Source of the DNA: Acidimicrobiales bacterium
Lineage (GTDB): Bacteria > Actinomycetota > Actinomycetes > Mycobacteriales > QHCE01
Direction: 5' to 3'
DNA length: 54,937 nt
Assembly (NCBI GenBank): GCA_003243955.1
Contig: QHCE01000025.1
Span: 1 to 54,937, forward strand
The number at the start of each line of letters is the position of its first letter. The stretch's first letter is position 1. Under the pieces are notes generated by a model. That model saw only the letters and a list, made by a program, of their open reading frames with translations, ran no database searches and was not told the DNA's origin. Position numbers and translations under genes: made by a program. Shown here in pieces: positions 25,341 to 34,338 of the stretch.

Positions 25341-26681
25341 CTACCGACCGGCAGGTCTAGTCGCGCCGATGTACTTCGGCTTACCCGCGATGCTTTGCTC
25401 CTTCACGACCTGACCGAAGTCAGGCGCATTCACCATCCGGTCTCCGCCCAGCGACATTCCGACATGAGTAACGTTGTTTGGGGAGTCGCCGAAGAACAGC
25501 AAGTCGCCCGGCTTGTGATCAGCTCCGGCTGGCAAACGTGGACTTTTATTATACTGGTCTTGGGCGGTGCCCCGAGCGCCGTGCCAGACACCAGCGGCTT
25601 TATACGCCGCGTCGGTCAGCCCAGAGCAGTCGTACCCCTTACCACCGTTGCCGCCCCAGACATAGGGCATGCCCTGCTTACTACAGGCGAACTTTGCCGC
25701 CGCTACCCCCGGACTCGACGGACCTGACCCTAGAGAGCCACATCCTCCACCCGAGGATGCAGGGCCGGGTCGTGCCGGAGGTGCGGGGGCGGCGGCGGGG
25801 TTCACTGGAGCCTGGTGTCGGCGAGTAGGCCTTTGTATAGGTCCGGCCGCAGGTCCGGGTTGAGGAGTAGTCCCGTACGCAGATCCGTCTGCAGACCCGT
25901 GCTGCGGGCGGGTAGACCCGTGTGAACCGGGCCGGTATCCAGACCCATCTCCAGGCCCAGAAGGGCCATCAGATCCGTACGCAGATCCGTCTGCAGACTG
26001 ATACGGGCGGGTAGGCCGGTGTGAGCGTGAGCCGGTAGGTCTGCGTGTAGATCCGTCTCCAGACCCAGAAGGGTTACTAGGATCGTACTGATCTCGGGAT
26101 GGGTATGCCTCTCTTTGCTGAGAGCTCCCATTTCGCTGTGGGCGATCCCCTTGCGATTGCTCTTCTCCTCGGTGATTTCGCCGCCTGGTGGGTGTGGTCG
26201 CCGCCATGTAATCCGTCGTGTTTGGTTCAGCGATCGGCGTAGCCGGTGTGCCCACGAAACAACCGTCAGCTCCACCCTGCTCAGCAACGGTGGCGGTGGG
26301 ACTCGTCGTTTCGCTCTCGGTGGCCGAGCTATAATCCCGCCCGGGCTCGGCTACCTCGTCGTTGGCCGCCTCACCACCGGTAACAGCGGGCACCTCGTCC
26401 GAGGACGCGCTGGCTGATTGGGGAGTGGTTTCCGGCTGGACCCCAGTGCCCTCGGTAGCCGGCGTCGGTAGATTGACCGGAGTGGCTAACGGCAAGGATG
26501 TCGGGCAGAACTTGGGAGCGGCGGCCGAACTGGAAATAGGCGTTACCGCCGCGGTGCGAGCAACATCAGAGTCATTTCCATCTGGCACCGCACCATGATG
26601 CGATGCTGCCCCCGCGGCCAAGGCCGCAACTAATGCCGTCACCACTTCCGCCATTTTTTGTACCATGGAACTCACCCACAC
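25341..26681 (-). CDS. Secreted NlpC/P60 peptidoglycan hydrolase
   Basis: A 446-residue cell-wall endopeptidase. N-terminus has a hydrophobic signal-like segment (VVTALVAALAAGAA) near residues 12-26. Residues about 40-335 are a low-complexity Pro/Ser/Gly/Thr/Asp region with GSADGSAYG-type repeats, probably a wall-spanning linker. The C-terminal NlpC/P60 domain (about 330-446) shows the catalytic C352 in YDCSGL and H406 in THVGMS; N418 may be the third polar residue. Homologues (RipA/RipB-type) cut stem peptides during cell separation. Start GTG 26681 or ATG 26666 are both possible. Confidence 0.88.
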   Translation of the reverse strand: MWVSSMVQKMAEVVTALVAALAAGAASHHGAVPDGNDSDVARTAAVTPISSSAAAPKFCPTSLPLATPVNLPTPATEGTGVQPETTPQSASASSDEVPAVTGGEAANDEVAEPGRDYSSATESETTSPTATVAEQGGADGCFVGTPATPIAEPNTTDYMAATTPTRRRNHRGEEQSQGDRPQRNGSSQQREAYPSRDQYDPSNPSGSGDGSTRRPTGSRSHRPTRPYQSADGSAYGSDGPSGPGDGSGYRPGSHGSTRPQHGSADGSAYGTTPQPGPAAGPIQRPTRRHQAPVNPAAAPAPPARPGPASSGGGCGSLGSGPSSPGVAAAKFACSKQGMPYVWGGNGGKGYDCSGLTDAAYKAAGVWHGARGTAQDQYNKSPRLPAGADHKPGDLLFFGDSPNNVTHVGMSLGGDRMVNAPDFGQVVKEQSIAGKPKYIGATRPAGR

Positions 26682-26844
26682 TTTGCGTACGGCCCCGTAA
26701 CAAAATGAAATTTCTTATGCATCAAAACTAGGGCCACCGTTACGTTAAAGTTAACTCCGCGGGGCCACAAAAAGACGTTCGTTTTCAACTTCTGTCCAAA
26801 CAGTCAGGCGATACAGACGGACGGTTCGAATTCGAAGGAGCACC

Positions 26845-27846
26845 ATGTTCAACAAGATCGCTATCGTGGGCATGGGTCTTATGGGGGGCTCCATCTGGAA
26901 ACGCCTCGTGGCCGCGGGCTATCCGGTTTGTGGCTTCGACCGGAACCCGCAAACGCGAGCGGCGGCCCGAGCGATTGCCGCCACCACCTCCAACCGCGCC
27001 GCCGAGCAGGTTATGAGCACCATCCCCGCAGCTGTTGTTGGCGCGGACTTAGCAGTTATAGCGGTGGCTACGCCTGAAGTGGAGGACGTGCTGCGCGATA
27101 TTTTCGCCACCGGCTATCGGGGTCTACTCACCGACATCACGTCCATTAAAGCTCCGGTGGAAAATTACATCCGAGTCAAATATCCGGGAACGCGCTGGAT
27201 CGGCGGTCATCCCGTCGTGAGCTTTGAAAACGCTGGCTTTACCGCAAGCGACGCGAACCTGCTGGATGGGCGCCCCTGGGTGCTGTGCATTGACGCGGTG
27301 ACCAAAAGCTCCAGCGCCCTGGCGGACTGGCTTGCGCTGGCTAAGCTCATCACCGATCTGGGCTATCGGGTGATGCCGATGAGCGCGGTTGACCACGACG
27401 TATCCATGGCGCGAATTAGCCATATTCCGCACTTGGTGGCCAGCGCTGTGACCCGCACCGCGACCGTTGCCCCGGTCGCACCGGTTGCGCTGTCTCTGGC
27501 TATGAGCGGCGATGCGTTCGCTGAGGTAACTCGCGTGGCTGGGACTACCGCGGAGCGGACCGCGGAATTCTGTGCCTTCAACTTGACCGCGCTCGACGCT
27601 GAGTTGGAGCACATGATCGAACAACTCAATCAAGCCCGGCACATCATGCGGCGCCCCGGTGCCGTTCCCGCGCTGAGCCGCTGGTTCGAGCCTGCCCAAG
27701 CCGCGAGAACTGTGTGGCCTGCTCACAGCGGTACACCACAGCGCAGCCCAGCCAGCCTGGAGCAGCTACTCAAGATCGGCCGCGTTGGCGGCTGGATCAC
27801 CGAGGTGCACGGCGGCGAGATCACCGCCGTGTTGCCGGAGCCCTAA
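26845..27846 (+). CDS. tyrA: Prephenate dehydrogenase
   Basis: NAD-dependent oxidative decarboxylation of prephenate in tyrosine synthesis. 333 residues: Rossmann motif GMGLMG at 9-14, then DLAVIAVATP, TDITSIKAPV, and the catalytic-region segment GGHPVVSFENAGF with HDVSMARISHIPHLVASAV. AAGGAG lies 6 bases before the ATG. A C-terminal tail (about 280-333) ends in GGWITEVHGGEITAVLPEP, which is typical of mycobacterial TyrA. It is followed by a convergent terminator hairpin. Confidence 0.93.
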   Translation: MFNKIAIVGMGLMGGSIWKRLVAAGYPVCGFDRNPQTRAAARAIAATTSNRAAEQVMSTIPAAVVGADLAVIAVATPEVEDVLRDIFATGYRGLLTDITSIKAPVENYIRVKYPGTRWIGGHPVVSFENAGFTASDANLLDGRPWVLCIDAVTKSSSALADWLALAKLITDLGYRVMPMSAVDHDVSMARISHIPHLVASAVTRTATVAPVAPVALSLAMSGDAFAEVTRVAGTTAERTAEFCAFNLTALDAELEHMIEQLNQARHIMRRPGAVPALSRWFEPAQAARTVWPAHSGTPQRSPASLEQLLKIGRVGGWITEVHGGEITAVLPEP

Positions 27847-27891
27847 ACGCACGAGGCGTTGAGCTGACGGAGTTGCGTGATAGCGCAAGTA

Positions 27892-27928
27892 GGGTGGCTG
27901 CGCGGCGTGCCATGCCGCGCAGCCACCT
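27892..27928. terminator. Bidirectional terminator hairpin between tyrA and the Ala/Pro-rich gene
   Basis: A GC-rich 14-bp perfect stem (27893-27906 with 27914-27927) and a 7-base loop lie between two convergent genes. The position and strength suggest it stops transcription from both sides, though T-runs are weak. Confidence 0.7.
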
Positions 27929-27935
27929 CTAAGCA

Positions 27936-28292
27936 CTAGACGGCAGGTACAGCCGGGGCACCCGGCACGGGCGGCACCGCAACCGGCGGAGTCGGTACAG
28001 GTGGCACAGGAAGCCCCGCCGGCGCAGGAACTACATCTGTAGGAAGCTTCGCTGGTACAGGTGGCACCGCCGCGGGCAAAGCCGGGACCGCCGCTGGTAC
28101 AGGTGGCACCGCCGCAGGCAAAGCCGGGACCGCCGCTGGTACAGGTGGCACCGCCGCGGGCAAAGCCGGCAGTCCGGCAGGTGCGGGAGATGCCAGCTCC
28201 GTAGCGGCGACTGCTTGATGGGCAACAAGTAATGCTGCCGCGGTAAGACCGGTTGCTAGCGATGCTTTGATTACGGCTGATCGTTTACTCAT
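27936..28292 (-). CDS. Secreted Ala/Pro/Val-rich repeat protein
   Basis: A 118-residue protein with a signal peptide (positive start MSKRSAVIK, hydrophobic core LATGLTAAALLVA, likely cut after AVAA near residue 31). The mature part is almost entirely Ala, Pro, Val and Leu in PALPAAVPPVPAAV repeats, with no enzyme domain. A strong GGAGG ribosome site precedes the ATG. Likely a short cell-wall or surface protein; similar Pro/Ala-rich secreted proteins are common in mycolic-acid bacteria. Function unknown. Confidence 0.75.
   Translation of the reverse strand: MSKRSAVIKASLATGLTAAALLVAHQAVAATELASPAPAGLPALPAAVPPVPAAVPALPAAVPPVPAAVPALPAAVPPVPAKLPTDVVPAPAGLPVPPVPTPPVAVPPVPGAPAVPAV
28051..28176. repeat. 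Three tandem 42-bp repeats
   Basis: Units at 28051-28092, 28093-28134 and 28135-28176 inside the Ala/Pro-rich gene. The first two differ by one base; the third diverges at its end. Each encodes 14 residues. High identity at the DNA level suggests recent expansion and probably a variable copy number. Confidence 0.9.
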
Positions 28293-28637
28293 GTTGAGAA
28301 CACCTCCGCTTGTGGCGGCACCGGCGCTGCCAGTGCCGAACAGCTCTTAAAGCCGCTCCTGGTTTCTCGCCACACCTAACAATTCGATATGCGAGCTTGA
28401 CTAGTATTAGACCTAATTGATCTGAACACCACAATTGTGAGAAATGTAATCTAAAAGTAGTAAAAGCAATAACGGGTGTTGTGTCCGCTACTGGGCAGTC
28501 CATTGTTTTCAAGCCCATGTCACTCACACACCCGATTGGCGCTTCCATAAGAGCCTGCGATCAGCCACCCGACCCCGTAGAGTGAATTGGTCGCACTGAA
28601 TGCGGCGATACTTTCATCACTCACCTCGAAGGCCGCC

Positions 28638-29765
28638 GTGAAAAAACTATCGACCATCGTGCCCGCTGTTTTCCTCGTCCTCGTATTGGTGGCAAGCCCG
28701 GCGATGGCAGACAGCAAACCGGTAGAGACTTCTTCCGCTTGCGTACTGCAGTCCGGGGAGCACAACGATGGTTACGCCGCGTTTCCTTCTGTCACGCACA
28801 CCAGTAGCGGACGTATTCTTGCTACCTGGTGGCTAGGCACGGGGCATCAGAGCGCTGGCGGAAAGATCATGCTCAGCGAGTTAATCCACCCCCGCGCCCA
28901 GTGCGGATGGAGCAAGCCTCGGATCATCGCGTCCGAACAGTCCCAGAAGTACAACATTGGGCCGGCTGGAATCACCGAAGCTGGCGATGGAACCCTGCTC
29001 ATCGGTGTGGTCCGCTACGAAGCTCAGTCAGCCACATCGGCTCGTGACTTCCGTTCCTACGTCATACGCTCCAAGAACGGCGGGAAGACCTGGGGACCGC
29101 TAACACCCCTTAAAGCTGGCTATGGCGGCGACATCTCCTACCCGGCGTCGTTGAAAACTTTGCCCGACGGCAGCGTGCTCGCGGCGCTGTATGGAAACGA
29201 CAACCCCGACGTGGCATACGACGGGAAATGGTATGTGCGCCTTGCCCGCTCCACTAATGGCGGACGAACGTGGAGACCGTGGGGAACGGGGGTTCCCAGG
29301 GTTTCAGGGCGACAGTGGGCCGAGCCCCAGCTTCTGGTTGATAGTGCCGATGGCCGCCGGCTACTCATGGCGTTGCGGTACGACGCGCCTCGTGGTGCCA
29401 GCGACACATCTGGGGCTTTCCTCGTCCAATCCAGCGATAAAGGACAGACCTGGAGCACGCCGCGGCGGATAACCAGCAAAACTTCCGGTATGCCCACTAT
29501 CGCCCGACTCCACAATGGCTTATACGCGTTGGCCTACCGCGATATGGACCACAAAGGGTTCCCTTTCCGTTACGCGACCAGCCGTGACCTCACGACCTGG
29601 ACGATGGGCAATGACGTCACTGGCGGCTCCAACCGACGCATGTTATATAGCGGTATCGCTAGCATCGACAGAAATAACACGGTGGTCGTTTACGGACTAG
29701 AAAATCCCGAAAGCGATCCTGCCGGTTGGGCGAGCGTCCACTCGGCGCTCATCGCTGACGGGTAA
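28638..29765 (+). CDS. Secreted sialidase-like (BNR repeat) protein
   Basis: A 375-residue protein from GTG 28638, with a signal peptide ending near SPAMA (about residue 24). The body is a beta-propeller with Asp-box (BNR) motifs S-x-N/D-x-G-x-T-W: SKNGGKTWGP, STNGGRTWRP and SSDKGQTWST. An arginine-bearing YAAFPSVTHTSSGRIL strand lies near the start. The family includes exo-sialidases, but the full arginine triad and the FRIP motif are not clearly seen, so hydrolase activity is uncertain. It is an isolated gene with no carbohydrate-uptake genes nearby. Confidence 0.8.
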   Translation: MKKLSTIVPAVFLVLVLVASPAMADSKPVETSSACVLQSGEHNDGYAAFPSVTHTSSGRILATWWLGTGHQSAGGKIMLSELIHPRAQCGWSKPRIIASEQSQKYNIGPAGITEAGDGTLLIGVVRYEAQSATSARDFRSYVIRSKNGGKTWGPLTPLKAGYGGDISYPASLKTLPDGSVLAALYGNDNPDVAYDGKWYVRLARSTNGGRTWRPWGTGVPRVSGRQWAEPQLLVDSADGRRLLMALRYDAPRGASDTSGAFLVQSSDKGQTWSTPRRITSKTSGMPTIARLHNGLYALAYRDMDHKGFPFRYATSRDLTTWTMGNDVTGGSNRRMLYSGIASIDRNNTVVVYGLENPESDPAGWASVHSALIADG

Positions 29766-29857
29766 GACCTGCTGCGGGTCTCTTCCCTCCACCGGGACTT
29801 TCTCCACCAGATCGACCCGCTATTCTCAACCGGTCGCGACCTGGTGAAGGATGGCCT

Positions 29858-30301
29858 ATGAAATCAAGCATCGAACTCTCCGATCGTGAGCGCGCCAAAC
29901 GCAGCGCTCTGATCGCTCTGGCTGTCGTGGCCGTGGCCGGCGTTTTCACCCTGGGCTGGTACTGGCTTGTGGGTGTGGACCAGCCCAAAGACAACCCCCG
30001 CGTCATAGTGGGGAAATACATGAGCGCCGTCCGCAGCAAAGACGTCCATACGGCTCAAGATCTACTCTGCGCGGAGCTAGCCAAGAATAAGCAAGATGTC
30101 GCTGATCGAGCTAAGCGTTTCCGTAAGCTGGAGTACAGCATTGGCCGTGCCAGCAAGCAATCTGACACCGAGTACCGGGTCGACGTTGCCGTGGACGCCG
30201 TAGTTAACCTCTCCGGGCAAGACACACCCACCAAAACCACATATATCTTCAAAGTAATCCAGGAAAACGACGACTGGCGAGTCTGCGGTATTACCACCTA
30301 A
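29858..30301 (+). CDS. Rv0361-like membrane protein
   Basis: A 147-residue protein with a cytoplasmic N-terminus, one membrane helix (about 20-40) and an extracytoplasmic domain of the NTF2-like/DUF4878 type (NPRVIVGKYMSAVRSKDVHTAQDLL... ending in VIQENDDWRVCGI). The C-terminal DDWRVCGI is the characteristic end of this family. The gene belongs to the block shared with Mycobacterium around purA and fba. Function unknown, probably an envelope protein. Confidence 0.75.
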   Translation: MKSSIELSDRERAKRSALIALAVVAVAGVFTLGWYWLVGVDQPKDNPRVIVGKYMSAVRSKDVHTAQDLLCAELAKNKQDVADRAKRFRKLEYSIGRASKQSDTEYRVDVAVDAVVNLSGQDTPTKTTYIFKVIQENDDWRVCGITT

Positions 30302-30494
30302 TAAAGACAGCAATATGCGCCACGCTGTCGTAAGACGCGGCAGCTAAGCATTCCTGCTAAAGAGTCGAAAGTAGTTGGACTGGATCAGCTTTTGAACTGC
30401 AAATTTAGCCACTTTCAAGCTGACTTAGTAACGATCGGCTCAGTAGTGTAACCGGCTTGCAAGCTGCGCCGGCAGGGACTTTTTGACGGATGCT

Positions 30495-31751
30495 CTAGGC
30501 CGGGGGCCGGAACGCTCGGGTCAGTGCCACGACTTGCTGTCGGACTACAGGCGTAACGTCGTCAACATTCCCCTTGGCAAGCGCGGTGACGACCTCATCC
30601 ATCCAGCCCGCTACCTGCGCCATGTGCTCTGGAGCCATACCCCGAGTAGTCACCGATGGGGTGCCGATCCGAAGGCCAGAGGGGTCAAATGGCTTGCGCG
30701 GATCGAAGGGAACCGTGTTGTAGTTGGTTTCGATGCCAGCCGCGTCTAACGCCTTCGCGGCCGCCTTGCCCGTGACATTTTTGGACGCCAAGTCGATCAA
30801 AATTAGGTGATTGTCGGTGCCACCGGAGACGAGCTCGAAGCCGCGTTCGGTGAGACTCTCCGCCAGTGCCCGCGCATTCGCCACCACATTATGAGCGTAC
30901 GTCCGAAACTCCGGCGTGGCCGCTTCTTTCAATGCCACCGCGATACCGGCAGTCGTGTGATTGTGCGGGCCACCTTGCAAACCAGGAAAGACCGCCTTGT
31001 CGATTGCCTTGGCGTGCTGCTGAGTGCACAGGATCATCGCACCTCGTGGGCCGCGCAGCGTCTTGTGCGTGGTCGTAGTGATCACATCCGCATGGCCAAC
31101 CGGCGACGGATGCGCACCACCGGCGATTAAACCAGCGATGTGAGCGATATCTGCCACCAGTACAGCGTCGATCTCGCGCGCAACCTGGGCGAACCCCGCA
31201 AAGTCAATGGTACGCGGAATTGCGGTACCGCCACAGAAGATCAGCTTAGGGCGTTCGGCCAGGGCAAGGTCGCGAACTTGGTCCATATCTAGGCGACCGG
31301 TGTCGCGACGCACTCCGTACTGAACGGACTTAAACCACGTGCCCGTCGCCGAAACCGCCCAGCCGTGCGTAAGGTGGCCGCCCATCGGAAGCGACATACC
31401 CATCACGGTCTCACCGGGCCGCAGAAACGCCAGATACACCGCGAGATTGGCCGGAGAGCCCGAATACGGCTGCACGTTGGCATGATCGGCGCCAAACAGT
31501 CCGGTAGCCCGGTTAATAGCTAACTGCTCGATCGGATCGATGAACTGCTGACCCTCGTAGTAGCGCTTTCCCGGATAACCCTCAGAGTACTTGTTGGTCA
31601 GAACAGTGCCGGTGGCTTCCAGCACTGCAGCCGAGACATAATTCTCCGACGGGATCAGCCGAATCACTTCGTCTTGGCGGCGCTCCTCAGCGCGCACCAG
31701 CTCAGCGATGTCCGGGTCGGCCTGCTGCAAGGCGGTATTGGCGTTATTCAC
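30495..31751 (-). CDS. glyA: Serine hydroxymethyltransferase
   Basis: PLP enzyme converting serine and tetrahydrofolate to glycine and 5,10-methylene-THF; it feeds one-carbon units to the purine genes in this window. 418 residues from GTG 31751, chosen because GAGGAG lies 9 bases upstream (the earlier ATG at 31772 encodes only this leader). Signatures: IPSENYVS, YSEGYPGKRYYEGQ, and the PLP lysine region VITTTTHKTLRGPRGAMIL. Confidence 0.96.
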   Translation of the reverse strand: MNNANTALQQADPDIAELVRAEERRQDEVIRLIPSENYVSAAVLEATGTVLTNKYSEGYPGKRYYEGQQFIDPIEQLAINRATGLFGADHANVQPYSGSPANLAVYLAFLRPGETVMGMSLPMGGHLTHGWAVSATGTWFKSVQYGVRRDTGRLDMDQVRDLALAERPKLIFCGGTAIPRTIDFAGFAQVAREIDAVLVADIAHIAGLIAGGAHPSPVGHADVITTTTHKTLRGPRGAMILCTQQHAKAIDKAVFPGLQGGPHNHTTAGIAVALKEAATPEFRTYAHNVVANARALAESLTERGFELVSGGTDNHLILIDLASKNVTGKAAAKALDAAGIETNYNTVPFDPRKPFDPSGLRIGTPSVTTRGMAPEHMAQVAGWMDEVVTALAKGNVDDVTPVVRQQVVALTRAFRPPA

Positions 31752-31789
31752 CTGGGTGCACTCCTCATACATGGGGTAGTAAGCAAACC

Positions 31790-34021
<2,232 letters not shown>

Positions 34022-34060
34022 TAGTGTGCGATACAGCGCAATCTGGCTCAGTTAAAGCCG

Positions 34061-34229
34061 CTAGTGTTGTGTAATCGATGTTCCGTTTGGGGTGCTGGAT
34101 GTTCAGGGGGATGGATCGCAGGGCGGAGAAGTTCCAGGTAGCGGTGTTCTACCTGGAACTCTCGACAACGCCGCGAGACGCCGCCTGAGCGCCAGCAGAC
34201 GAACGACGATATCGATTACACGACACTAG
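34061..34229. mobile_element. Miniature inverted-repeat element, copy 2 (169 bp)
   Basis: Bounded by 19-bp inverted ends CTAGTGTTGTGTAATCGAT (34061-34079) and ATCGATTACACGACACTAG (34211-34229), which match with one mismatch. The ends are shared with the 93-bp element at 14787-14879. The interior holds a 12-bp perfect stem (34130-34141 with 34149-34160). No coding capacity. Most likely a non-autonomous element mobilised by a transposase encoded elsewhere. Confidence 0.7.
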
Positions 34230-34338
34230 GGTGAGGCGATGTCAGATGATTGGATATAGCGGCATGACAGACGAGCCCGTCTAAACTCTGGCACAATGAC
34301 GGTAGGCTCGCCGAAACCGGCCGAAAACTCTAGTAGGG

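Noticed and set aside
25802-26287. 161-codon frame antisense/alternate to the P60 linker
   Set aside because: Low-complexity shadow of the repetitive linker in another frame with no start signal.
27892-27928. Small RNA gene from the hairpin after tyrA
   Set aside because: Position between convergent genes is fully explained by a terminator.
31752-31772. Upstream ATG for glyA
   Set aside because: The codons between this ATG and GTG 31751 encode the GAGGAG ribosome site itself; the GTG matches family starts.
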